Origin: Polytrichum commune
Taxonomy: Eukaryota > Streptophyta > Polytrichopsida > Polytrichales > Polytrichaceae
Direction: 5' to 3'
DNA length: 64,000 bases
Assembly (NCBI GenBank): GCA_950295325.1
Contig: OX485807.1
Coordinates: 25,887,666 to 25,951,665 of the forward strand
The notes beneath the pieces are model-generated. The model was not told the origin of the DNA. It searched no databases and saw only the letters and a program-made list of their open reading frames with translations. The translations under genes were made by a program, and so were the position numbers. This document shows, one piece after another, positions 1 to 9,255 of this stretch (position 1 is the stretch's first letter; the number at the start of each line of letters is the position of its first letter).

Positions 1-909
1 TTGGCTTCACAGTAGGGGTATAGGTCCCTTTGAGTTCGCCATTTGTTATATGTGTTGTTATTTGTTGTAGTCCATTGACATAAGTACGACGTGACTGTTC
101 TTTTTATTCCGTTATGGTCATTGGATTGTTTTTGTTTATGATCGATTATTTTGTATATGGGGAATTGTCGGGGGTCTTTAAGCATGTTATTGGGAGGAGG
201 GGGGTGTACGGGGGCGGTTGGTGGGTGTGGTAGGATATTGTGGTGTCTTATTATATATTTATTTTTTAGGGATCTTGGTGGATGGTGTTGTTGGCATGGT
301 AGGGGGAATTGATTACAAGGGGGGTGGCAAAATAATTGATTAGCTATGTTAAGTGCGCTTTTTATAAGTTTAGAAGGAGTGGAGTGGTAGATTTTGAATT
401 CGTCCGGGTTCATTAGAGTGGTACCATTAGGCATGGTAATTTGGTCTAGTGTGATTATATTATGTACAAGTAGTTTGTGTAGTAATTTAAGTGAGGTGTT
501 GGAATTTAGGCCATGAAGCATTTGTGTTTCCTGCATCCATGCAGTTTCAAGTGGGGATGGGGTTAGTAGGAAATTGTTTATTGTATTTTTTAGGTGGACT
601 CCGGCTTTATGTTTGAGCAAGAATAATGTTCTAGTGATGGGTGATCTAACACAGTGGTGGTATTTAATGTGGGTGATTTCCTTAGAGCCCCCATATTTGG
701 CGAGTATGAATTGAAGTAGACCAACATATATTTTTCCAATTCTACCTTTATCATTGAGGGCGTTTTGTAGTTGTTCTCCAATGCATCTTAAATAGGCATT
801 TTGTAGTGAGAATGCTTCGATTCCGAATAGATTGTGTGGGAGTTGTGTAGCAATGTTAGATGTGCATTTGGATATTCTGCATATCGTTTTGTAAAGTGCT
901 ATGATTTTT
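1..909 (-). pseudogene. LINE C-terminal region, open to the window edge
   Basis: Downstream of the reverse transcriptase the minus strand still reads as degraded coding sequence in shifting frames, for example a stretch around 850-560 with LPHNLFG, YVGLLQFILAKYGGSKE and ITRTLFLLKHKAG, and near base 1 a short WRTQRDLYPYCEA segment. This resembles the helical C-terminal extension that follows the RT in many LINEs. No RNase H motif was seen. The end of the element is outside the window. Confidence 0.5.
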
Positions 910-2270
910 TTATCGAGTTTTTTTGATAGCTGGTATGGAGTATGGCACTGCGTAGAAGCTGTATGCTATTCCAGCACGTATGACTGTATCTGTCATGTTT
1001 ATTTTTTGTTTCATAGTAGCTGGGCATGTTACAAGGGCTTGACACTGTTTTATTACTTTAGCTGTAGTGGTATGTATTTGTGTTTTCCATTTGAGTGATG
1101 GTGCAAGATTTATTCCTAGATACATGTATGGTTCATGTTGGTTTAAGACTGGTATAGGTTGGTTTCTGTAGTTGATATTGGTAGATTGGATTAGGGCTTT
1201 AAAGGTTGTGGGGTGAAGTTTGGATTTGTTTAGGCATCCAGTTATTGCGCACTTGGGTATTCCAAGATCCATTCCTGGCCATTCGCAGAATTTGTCTAGT
1301 TTGTTGAGTTGTGTTTGTAGTGTCTTTAGTTTATTGGCGACTGCTGCTAGGTCATCTGCATATGCTGTTGATGAGATTTTAATTTTAGATGTACCAAAAA
1401 TGTATCCATTATTCCCTTGTTGTAGCCATCTGAGGAGGGGTTCTAGGAATATGATAAATAGATATGGGCTAAGGGTATCATCTTGTATTGTATCTCTTTG
1501 AATGGGGATTGGTAAGGTTTTACCGAAGTGTTCACCAGTGAATATTGTTGAGGATTGTAAATATATGTTTCCTATGAAATTTATGGAGTCAGTGGGATAT
1601 CCCAGATCTTTCATTATGGCTAAAAGTCTGGCGTGATCAATGGAGCCGAAGGCGTTTTTGAAGTCAATATAAAAGATATATATATATCTTGGTTCGTGAG
1701 TCTTGCGTCTTCAAGCGCTGCGATTAATAATTGGATTTGTCTAGAAATGCTTCTCTCTGCTCTAAACCCTTCTTGACTATCGTGTAATATTTGGTATTTT
1801 TCTCCATACGCTGATAGGATAGAAGTTAATGTATTCGTGTAGAATTTATATATGGTGTTAGCTAGTGCAATAGGTCTATGATTTGTTAGTTGTGATGGGT
1901 TACCTTTTTTGTATAGTAAAACTGTTAGACTGGTTTTCCATGATGCAGGGATTTGTTTTTGTTTATAACAATGTTTAAAAAATAAGAAGAATAATTTATG
2001 GAAACGTGGGGGCATGTTTTTTAGAATTGAATTGGATATTTTGTTTGGGCCTGGGGCTTTGTTATTATTTAGGTTTTTAAGACAAAAGTCGTATGTTTCT
2101 TGGTCAAAATACGTGTGTATGGGGGTTTGGGGTTCTCATCGTTTGTCAATGATGTATCCGTCTAAGTCATGCCATGGATATTGCCGGACTCCACATGTGC
2201 AGTGTAGTGGGTGTGTATTTTGATATTGGCATGTGGGAACTGTAGGACGGTTACTGATGGATTGTTGCGT
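910..2270 (-). pseudogene. LINE reverse transcriptase domain, frameshifted
   Basis: The fingers region is in one frame (2015-1620: WKTSLTVLLYKKGN, then HRPIALANTIYK, then EGFRAERS) and the palm region in another (1614-910: DTLSPYLF, then the catalytic AYADDLA, then the GIPKCAITG and YLGINLAPSLKWK regions). The motif-A stretch YIDFKNAFG is recovered by changing frame at a TA dinucleotide run near 1676-1690, so the break is probably microsatellite slippage. In the motif usually written QGD(P/T)LSP the Gly is Asp (IQDDTLSP). Upstream of 2015 the frame also contains stops. These RTs copy the element RNA at the nicked target. Confidence 0.85.
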
Positions 2271-2278
2271 GTATATTT
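2271..2278. repeat. Target site duplication (left) of hAT MITE copy 1
   Basis: GTATATTT, identical to 2688-2695. It lies in the LINE coding sequence: read on the minus strand, the LINE codons continue across it once the MITE is skipped. Confidence 0.88.
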
Positions 2279-2687
2279 CACGGGGGGTGCACTTCATTGT
2301 CAAGTTGAACACCACGTGCGATAAAACAAAATCTATTTTTTACATAAAGCATCACCAAAATTGTTCAAAAGTTTATGATTTTTTTTTCATGAGTAGATAT
2401 ACATAGTATCTATTACATAGCAAAAATTGGTAACCAAATTTGATGATTTGTTTTTTTATAAAACATACCGTTTCTAACTAGAATGACGCAACATTGAACT
2501 AAACAAATTACTACAAAAAATGAAGATGACTAAAAATTTCAAAAAAATATACAAAAGATATTATCAATGGTTATGTGTATGTAGAAAAAATATCATAATT
2601 TTAAAAATTATCTATGGCATGTAAGATAGGGTAGCAAATTTTTATCGCACGTGGTTATGAAATGTAAGGGGGTGTGATCCCCCCGTG
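2279..2687. mobile_element. hAT-type MITE, copy 1, inserted in the LINE
   Basis: A 409-bp AT-rich element begins CACGGGGGG and ends CCCCCCGTG, a perfect 9-bp terminal inverted repeat followed by weaker subterminal inversion that includes ACCACGTGCGATAAA on both sides. It is flanked by perfect 8-bp duplications GTATATTT at 2271-2278 and 2688-2695. An 8-bp duplication and CA-starting termini fit the hAT superfamily. It has no coding capacity. The second copy at 53900-54307 is 408 bp and closely similar throughout. Confidence 0.9.
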
Positions 2688-2695
2688 GTATATTT
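2688..2695. repeat. Target site duplication (right) of hAT MITE copy 1
   Basis: GTATATTT, identical to 2271-2278, immediately after the terminal CCCCCCGTG. Confidence 0.88.
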
Positions 2696-3204
2696 CTGCT
2701 GCAATGTCTTCTGGGTTAGTTAATATATTGTTTTGTCTATCAATAATGGAGTCCAGGGGTGAGGTTTCAGTGTTCTTAAAAACTTTTCGATTTATCTTTT
2801 TGGGGTTTTTTTCATACATTTGACGGTATTTTGATACGGCCTTTAGAATGCAGTCTTTGGTGTATTTTGTGGTGATTTTCCTTGCTTCTTTATTTGTATT
2901 TTTTGCGATGGTTGCTATGGCATCAATCCATTCAGTAGGAGGTGCCGTTGTAACAGGTGGGTGTGGGATGTTTGTGTGTTGGTGGTTTCGTATATCGTTT
3001 AGGATGGGGTGTGCTTTCCAGGGTGGATCGTGTGTGCAATGTATATGGTTTTCCTGATGAGGTGATATGTGTTGAGGTGTCTTTTCCATTTTCTCGCAAG
3101 TTTGCGTGGCAAAAACCCACCTTGTTGTGATGTTCTGTTCGTAAGGTTGGGTAGTGGGTCTGCTTTACAGGTTTCTTCAATTGTTTATGAGATTTTGTAT
3201 ACAA
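2696..3204 (-). pseudogene. LINE linker between endonuclease and reverse transcriptase
   Basis: Two overlapping minus-strand frames (3204-2932 and 3089 downwards) carry the region that in LINEs joins the endonuclease to the RT. Part is Lys-rich and helical in character (KYTKDCILKAVSKYRQMYEK, then KKINRKVFKN), ending with NPEDIAAEIY. The frame then runs into the inserted MITE; the same codons (GAAATATAC) resume on its far side near 2271. A frameshift between the two frames lies around 3090-3190. Confidence 0.65.
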
Positions 3205-4450
3205 TGTGGTCGAATGTTGTACAGGCTTCCGCCCATTGATCCGGGCTTAAGTGTTGGTGGTTTTCGAGTAGGGTGGTAAGGGTTTTTATTTGTGCACAGT
3301 TTTCTTCGAAGAATGTTATGTTGAATTTTTCGATGTTTTCTGGTGGTATTGGGTTTAGTATTCTAGTTGGTGACGTGTTTGTGGGGGGTGGGGATCTGGC
3401 TATAAGGGTGTTGTGGGGGATATCTAGTACAACTGGATAATGGTATGAGTTTAGATTCATGTTTGTGTTTGTGGTAGAAATGAATTTGTTGTTGTCTGGT
3501 GAGTGAATGTAGAATCTATCTATTAGACTTGTTGATGTGTAATTATAGCCTCCTTGTCTGGAGATGCTAGTGTTAGTTGGGATATATTCTAGGTTGAGTG
3601 ATGCGGTGAAAATTTTCCATTGGTAATCTTCTTCTTGTGGAGGGGTATTAAAGTTGTTATTTTGTCTGCCTCTAAGTGCGATATCTCGGTTAAAGTCCCC
3701 ACATAATGTATACATGTGATTGGGGTGTATAGTGATTTTGTTAGTGATTTCGTTCTTAAGGTGTGGAATGAGACATGTGTCTTCTAAGTGTGTAGGCATG
3801 TACATGTGTATGATTAGCCAAGGTATTAGTGGATGGTTGTTTATTTTAATTATTTGTAGGTATGGGGATATATTTACTGGCGTGGGAATTTTGGTAATAT
3901 TCCTAGGGAATGCATATTTCTTGTGGATAAGTGTGAGTAAGCCTCCTCTTCCGGGGGTATAAGACATTATTTGTTGTATGCATCTTGTGAGTGCATGTGT
4001 GTTGTTGAAAATGAGTTTAAATTCCGGAAATAGGTTTTGTATGTATTTTGTAGATTTATTTGCAGTTAGTTTGGTTTCTTGGATATGTATGATTGCTGTG
4101 TTGTTTAGCGAGTTGTTTATTAGGCTTTGTAGGTTTGGTAATGATGTGTTGAGTGATGACGCATTCCATGTTATTATGTTTGTTTCGTGCTCGGTGTCGG
4201 TGTTAATTCTTGGTGTTGGTGTGGGAGTAGCTGGGGGTGGGGGTGGGGGTGGGTGTGAATATTCGTTGATGCTTTCTAGGCATCGGAGTGCTTCGGTGAT
4301 CAATTGATTTGGGAGGAAGGGAAATTTATTTTGAAGGGTGATTGGTGTTGGTGTAGTATCTTGGTTGTGGATAAATTCATATATCTCTGTGTGTATTGAA
4401 TTTTTTAGGTATATTATATCTTGATTGTTTTCTACAAAAGTTGTGTAGGG
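3185..4450 (-). pseudogene. LINE endonuclease domain (AP/EEP family), catalytic Asp changed
   Basis: The frame is open from about 4450 (an annotated Met at 4303 is internal) and starts with a Pro-rich linker of seven consecutive Pro, followed by an exonuclease-endonuclease-phosphatase domain. Visible motifs in order are TWNASSL (Asn of motif I), QETK (catalytic Glu), CGDFN (the GDxN motif) and SLIDRFY. The final motif, which should read S-D-H, reads S-Y-H in LNSYHYPVVLD. A GAC to TAC change therefore removes the last catalytic Asp while leaving the His. In active LINEs this domain nicks target DNA to prime reverse transcription. The frame stops at 3185 inside the linker, and the next segment continues in other frames. 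Confidence 0.82.
4233..4253 (+). other. G-quadruplex motif opposite the LINE polyproline codons
   Basis: Four G runs (5, 5, 5 and 3 or more) separated by single T residues on the plus strand, which encode the proline run of the LINE linker on the minus strand. The pattern satisfies the standard G3+N1-7 quadruplex rule with one-base loops. Confidence 0.7.
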
Positions 4451-5552
4451 GTGAGGTGTTGATATATGCCTTTCGTGGGGGGTTGGTGAGGTTGGCCAGT
4501 CTGATAATCAATGTGTTCGTCCATATGTTATTAAAGTGGTAATTTTGGGGTTGGGCTAGTATGTTATTGCATGTGTCTATTGAGGGGTGGATGGTGATGA
4601 TTAGAGCGTATAGCATATGGGTTAGTGGTAATTGCCTTTGTGTTTGGATATATTGATGTAGATGCGGGTAGGTGGTTATTGCTTGAGGGTGTAGTGGGTG
4701 TGTGTTTTTTAGTATGGGGGCAATTGTGTTTGCTATGTGTTGGTATTCAGGTTGTAGTTTTATAGTGTTTGGAATGAAGTAGATGTTGGCTCTTTTTTTG
4801 TGTGTAGCAGGGTGTGTATGTAGGATGTTAGGCATTGGTCCGGCGTTGGGTTCTATGTCCCCGCATTTTAGTAGTTCTAGTTTGTTAATAAAGTAGTATC
4901 CGTGGGAATGGAGTGTTTTTGGATTTTTCATGTTTGTTTTTAGATATATTATGATTGTGAACTTGGTTGTAGTAAAGAGGTTAGGTATAGCGGGTATGAT
5001 GTTTTCTATTTGTTTGGGTGAGAAGTGTGAGTTTGTATTTTTTATAGATTTTTGGCTTGTTATTGAGTTAGGTCTCCAGTTATTTATGAAGTGGTATGTG
5101 TTATTATTTGTGTGGCGAGGCCGGTAGGCCGAGGCCATTGTATCTTTTGGGTGAGGTTGGTATTTTGAATGAGGGTTTAATAGGTGTTTGAAATAGGGTT
5201 TGTGATGGTGTTTGATGTTGAGGTGAGGTTTATTTAAGGTGAGTAGTTTATATTTACTTTTTGTGAATAGATTAGGTAAGGCAATTATTGTTTTTTGTGT
5301 AGTTTTTGGGAGGTAGTGTATAAGTTTAGTATGTTGGTGGGTAGGCTTTGTGATTGTATTAATGATGGGGTTGAGGGAGTGGTAGTGTATATATCTTGTT
5401 AGTTTTATTTTGTGGCGATGCCGGTAGGCCAAGGCCGTATTGTGTACTTTGTTGTATTGGATAGGATATTGTTGTATTGTGAGTAAATAGATTTGTTTTT
5501 GTGAGGTGTTGGGGGGGTTTTCTTTGTGAATTTTTGATGTTATAGTATTCAT
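4377..5552 (-). pseudogene. LINE N-terminal region with two tandem repeats and a 2A-like motif
   Basis: A 391-codon frame rich in His, Asn, Thr and Ile. Residues about 39-104 and 138-202 are two copies of one module: each opens with AYRxRH and later has a (L/I)PNLFT(K/T)xK motif, about 98 residues apart. Just after the second copy, residues 225-241 contain LLKCGDIEPNAGP, which resembles 2A ribosome-skipping peptides (D-V/I-E-x-N-P-G-P) except that the first Pro of NPGP is Ala. 2A-like sequences at this position are known from other LINEs, where they separate an N-terminal product from the endonuclease-RT product. The start ATG (5550-5552) lies at the centre of a perfect palindrome. The frame ends at 4377, but the endonuclease frame is already open about 100 bases upstream, so the separation looks like a mutation. 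No zinc knuckle or RRM was seen. Confidence 0.72.
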
Positions 5553-5562
5553 GAATACTATA
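5541..5562. repeat. Perfect 22-bp palindrome centred on the LINE start codon
   Basis: The sequence starts TATAGTATTC and ends GAATACTATA around a central ATG/CAT. It is its own reverse complement over 22 bp and includes the start codon of the N-terminal frame. It lies at the 5' boundary of the recognisable LINE, next to AT-rich sequence at 5565-5640. Confidence 0.8.
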
Positions 5563-5671
5563 GGTAGGGTTTTATTTTTAGTATATATTAATAATTTAAT
5601 TATGTTTTTTTTAGTATATAAATATACTATAAGTAATTTATAATTGTACGCCGCCGGGATGTTTGTCGAAA

Positions 5672-7855
5672 TTAGTTTGTCAAGTCCATATTGTTTTCAA
5701 TTTCCGATATGTCCGGATGAGCCGCTTCGATAGCATCCAAGGTAATCTTCATTTGCCTTTGAAGGAGTTGTATTTGGAGCTTGGAATTCTTGTTTGACTC
5801 CGCTTACACATGGTCGGCATAAACTTTTGCCTCTTGCACAATCTCACTTTTAAGGTTCACCATTTCCTTTCGTATTTCATCCGTCCCCTTTTTTACCGCT
5901 GCTTCTACCATCTTGTTGAGATCTTTGTTGGTGATGTTTTGGTGCGGTCCATTCTCCAAAGCTTGGATGGTGTTTGCAAGTGCGGTGTTCACGTCTGAAA
6001 ATCCAAGTCTAACTAGCTCTTCTTTACTAGGTGCATTTATCCCGTCTAGACTTTTTGGATGGGGGGTAAATTCAACATATTTACCAAATATTTTTTCATT
6101 TTTCTTAACAAATTTCTTGTAGACAAACGAGTTGAGGCATTGGACATTGCATGAGCCCGTATGCTTCCCGTTCTCAAGTCTAAAGTAAAAACCGAGAATA
6201 TTTAGTTCTCCCATGCATTTTCGGATTCCTTCTTCGATTTGCATGGTTGTTTTTACCTTATTGAGGTTACGGGCAATTAGAATGAGTGCATTCTTTCGGG
6301 CTTTATCATCTTCTGAGAGTTTTTCGTTACTTGCAAAGTTTACATCTACTATTTCATTGAAAAACGAAAGTTTGAGTGCTTTAATTCTTTTGGCTTCCTC
6401 TGGAGAGGGTGCTTTAATCCAAGCAAACTCTGCATCCGCCGATTTTTGCACATTCGTTATTTCAAAGTCAAGGCCTCGTCGAAATCCATCCCCAACTATT
6501 TCTACAAACAAATCATACCATTATTTATCCTTGATTGACGGGGTTGTGACTTTGACGGAGAGCATGGATGCAATTGCAATGGTATCAAAGGATTTACACA
6601 CTTTGCCTATAGCATGTGTAAATTGGCCAAGCTTGAGGATGAAAGGTCTCAGTCCACAGAGAAGGCCATATCCATCCATTTCAGGGTTTTTAAGGTGGAG
6701 TTTAATAATTCCACTCCATCTTTTGGTCCCATGAAAACAAAAGACAGCTATAGGCTCTCCTAAGACTTCCCCGACCTCTATCCTCATTGCTTTTAGTCTA
6801 TCCTTTGTTAAGTTGAGTATCACATCTCTATCCAATTCTATTCTTTCAATTTTAAAATGGATAGATATGTGATAGTCCAAAGCAAATCCATGGTCACCCA
6901 CTTCCACATCTGAAGGAATCTGGGTGAGATTGTAGTGCATTCCTTCCTTACCATCCGTTCGTATAGAAGGCCACTCTTCTTGGGCAACGAACGGAAAGGA
7001 GGGAGATGACTCCACCATTTCATGTGCTTCAGACTCACACATACATTTTTTGACTAACTCAGTGAAAGAAGGTGTTTGAATGAGAGGCATGTTGGCAAAT
7101 TTTGCAATTGTGTTCATAGCTTGAAAACCAAGCCAATAGGGGGGGGGGCGTGTTCTCTCAGTGGGTGTTGTTCCTTTAACCTTTTTTTGACTTGACAATA
7201 CCACAACAAGCACTGGACGTTTTCCACTTGTAGAATCTATATTTTCATTTTCAAACAACTTACGGGATGATGAGGTTGGAGTGATGGTTGCCATTCTGAT
7301 ATAAGCAAAGCAAACAAACGTTTTGTACTTTAGTTTTGAATGAGGTATACTTCTTATTTTCTTTCCTCTAATTCCTTTCCACAAATTAAGTTGTGGGCCT
7401 CCTAGGAATTGAGAGTGAAAGAAGAAGTGATTTGCATGTTCTAACATCATATGAGTGCTAGTATGAGTACAACTTGCATTCATCCTATGATAACACCTTT
7501 TCCTATTCATATTAGTATTTACAAATTGGTTGTAAGTGCTCTTATGATTTGTCACAACTCTAACATTCCATACATCTCCTAAGCATTTGAGGCAAGTATA
7601 ACTAAAAGCACAAGCATCTACCGTTACTACCACGGATCCATTATTTCTAATGGAACCTTCATTTATGATCTGAACATTAAGGTTGTTATACCATACCTTT
7701 GGATTTATGACGTTCTTATATGTGTTTTTATAGCAAGAGTTTGTAAGGCATTCCCATGTGGTGTGAGAGTTGACACTATGAGAGTATATCCAATATGGTG
7801 TGGGTAGTACTAGCCACATAATGATAACAAGGTAGGTTGCATATGCAACCTTCAT
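5672..7855 (-). pseudogene. Unrecognised protein gene, one frame broken by two TAA codons
   Basis: From an ATG at 7855 one reading frame runs 727 codons to a TAA at 5672-5674, interrupted only by TAA at 6521-6523 and 5804-5806. Three parts are visible. Residues 1-187 have a hydrophobic start (a signal or anchor-like YLVIIMWLVLP) and many Cys. A second possible start, MATITPTSSSRKLF, lies at 7294. Then comes a 250-residue globular part including GTKRWSGIIKLHL and LLCGLRPFILKL, and after the first TAA a Lys-rich part with a KHTGSCNVQCLNSFVYKKF motif. The C-terminus, on both sides of the second TAA, looks like a coiled coil. I do not recognise the family; an ORF1/Gag-like RNA-binding protein of a retroelement is possible. 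Bases 5560-5670 are AT-rich with no gene. Confidence 0.55.
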
Positions 7856-7859
7856 TTTG

Positions 7860-8529
7860 CTTACTATCCTAACAACCTATCAATGCTATGATGTGTCTAA
7901 GACTATGTGTGTGCCTATGTGCAAATAATGAGAAAACAAATTAACGTGTAAACTTACCAAGCGGATGAAGGGCAGCAAAACTTGAAGCTCCACAGCTCCA
8001 CAGCTCCTTAGCCTCTCGGCTGCAACAGCTCCACATCCTCAGCCTCACAACTGCACAGTTTCGCCGCTCCTTCTCTTTCGCAGTAGAGCCTCTGTTGGTG
8101 TCAAGTCCCTCCCGAGTTCTTGATCTTGTTGTGGCAGTTGCAATTCTTCGGGTCTGTAGTCCTCCTGGGTGGTCGGGCAGCAACAGTCTGTATCCTCCCC
8201 GCTCCGCAGACTCTCAGCTCTTCATCCACCCGCCTTTCGCAGCCTCCTGTTTCAGCTACTCTCCGGAATCGCCCTGGGAGCTCCTTTAATTCGGCTGCTA
8301 TAGATGAGCACCTGCTTGTGGCAGTGTGATTATTGAGACTGCTGGATCTTGGGTTTTGTTGTGGTTACGGCAGCTACTGATTGAGCAGCGGCACGAGTAG
8401 GCTAGGCAACAGCAGTTTCTTTTGGCGGATTTCAGCAGTCCAGCAGTTTCGACTGTCTGGATGTCTCCTACTGAATTTGTTGCAGCAACTCCTTTCCGAA
8501 GTTGGCAGCAACCCTTGAGCCTCCGAGAG
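7860..8529. other. GC-rich, Ser/Ala/Leu-type low-complexity region, no supported gene
   Basis: About 700 bases rich in TCC, CAG and CTC words. Several frames are open on both strands (for example 8183-7941 minus and 8095-8289 plus), but none shows a recognisable domain, and the openness follows from base composition. It grades into the 55-bp minisatellite. Confidence 0.5.
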
Positions 8530-8694
8530 TTTCCTGGTTCTTCTGGCAATTCCCCTCCCAACAGCCTCATGGTTGCTCCGGCAGTTTCTTGGTTCTTCTG
8601 GCAGCTCCTCTTTCAGCAACATCTCGGTTGCTCCGACAGCTTCTTGATTCTTCTATCGGCTCCCTTTCCAGCAACCTCTCGGTTGCTTCGGCCG
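8530..8694 (+). repeat. Minisatellite, three 55-bp units
   Basis: Three consecutive 55-bp units at 8530-8584, 8585-8639 and 8640-8694, each with the pattern TTGGTTCTTCTGGCA, then CAGCAACATCTCGGTTGCTC. A partial fourth follows to about 8740. Since 55 is not divisible by three, the overlapping long frames at 8422-8873 change frame from unit to unit and are not evidence of a protein. Confidence 0.85.
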
Positions 8695-9004
8695 CTCCCG
8701 TTGCTCTAGTAGCCCCTTGGTTGCTTCGACCGTTTCCGATCGTTCCGGCAGTTTCGGTACTATCTCAGTCGTTTGTAGTAGCACCCCGTCCGTCGACAGC
8801 TCCCGTTGGTTCTGGTTTCTTCCTTGCCTCCAGCTCCTCTGGTATCCTGCCGCGGCTGCAGCTATCACGTTGATTTGCTAATGTTGACTTCTAATGTTAT
8901 CTTCGAGGGTGCCTTCTGAGGTTGTCACCAACTACAATTGGGGTGTGAGCGTCGGTGTTGTGTAACTAAGGACTGAATCTCTATCTATGTAGATCTGGTA
9001 GATA

Positions 9005-9255
9005 TGGGCAGTGTTTACAGTGGCGCAATAGATCTCAGCAGCGGCGTGTCAGCGACAGTGCAGCAGCGGCGTAGCAGTAGTGGTGCAGCAGCGGCGTATC
9101 AGCGGCGGTGTGGTTTGGGTGTAGCAGCAGTGTGGTAGTGGCGTAGCAGCAGCGGTGTAGCATTGGCGTAACAACAGCGATGTAGCAGTAGCAGTGTATC
9201 AGCGGCGTAACAGCAGCGGTGTGGCAGTAGCGGTGTAGCAGCGGTTCTCCTTCGG
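9005..9255 (+). repeat. GTAGCAGCAGCGG-type degenerate minisatellite
   Basis: About 250 bases built of short diverged words such as GTAGCAGCAGCGGTG, CAGCAGCGGCGTA and CAGTAGCGGTG. The unit is roughly 12-15 bp or a small multiple, with frequent single-base changes. No coding frame is supported. The flank 9256-10190 contains short open frames without recognisable domains and, from about 9950, a CT-rich stretch. Confidence 0.75.

Larger units (their letters stand above)
1..5562 (-). mobile_element. Degenerate non-LTR retrotransposon (LINE) with 2A-like motif, cut off by the window start
   Basis: Read on the minus strand the segments follow in order: an N-terminal region (5552-4377), an AP-type endonuclease (about 4450-3185), a linker (3204-2696), a reverse transcriptase (about 2270-910) and a C-terminal extension that stays recognisable down to base 1. 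The copy is dead. A G6 run at 4477-4482 marks the point where the N-terminal frame passes to the endonuclease frame, the linker is frameshifted, a TA run near 1676-1690 shifts the reverse transcriptase frame, and a MITE sits at 2279-2687. Without these lesions the element would probably have encoded one long protein in the order N-domain, 2A, endonuclease, reverse transcriptase. The 3' end lies outside the window, so poly(A) and target duplications cannot be checked. Family assignment rests on endonuclease and RT motifs; I do not assign a clade. Confidence 0.88.

Noticed and set aside
6521..6523. Reassigned TAA codon (variant genetic code)
   Set aside because: Other genes here end with ordinary stops, including TAA at 32890-32892, and no helicase, GNAT or SLP exon contains an in-frame TAA. 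Two nonsense changes or local readthrough are simpler.
6213..6734. 173-codon plus-strand frame
   Set aside because: It is the antisense of the long minus-strand frame 5672-7855, which has better protein-like composition and continuity.
8374..8873. Several overlapping Ser/Ala-rich open frames on both strands
   Set aside because: They lie on a 55-bp tandem repeat, which shifts frame from unit to unit, and on GC-rich low-complexity sequence; no domain is recognisable.
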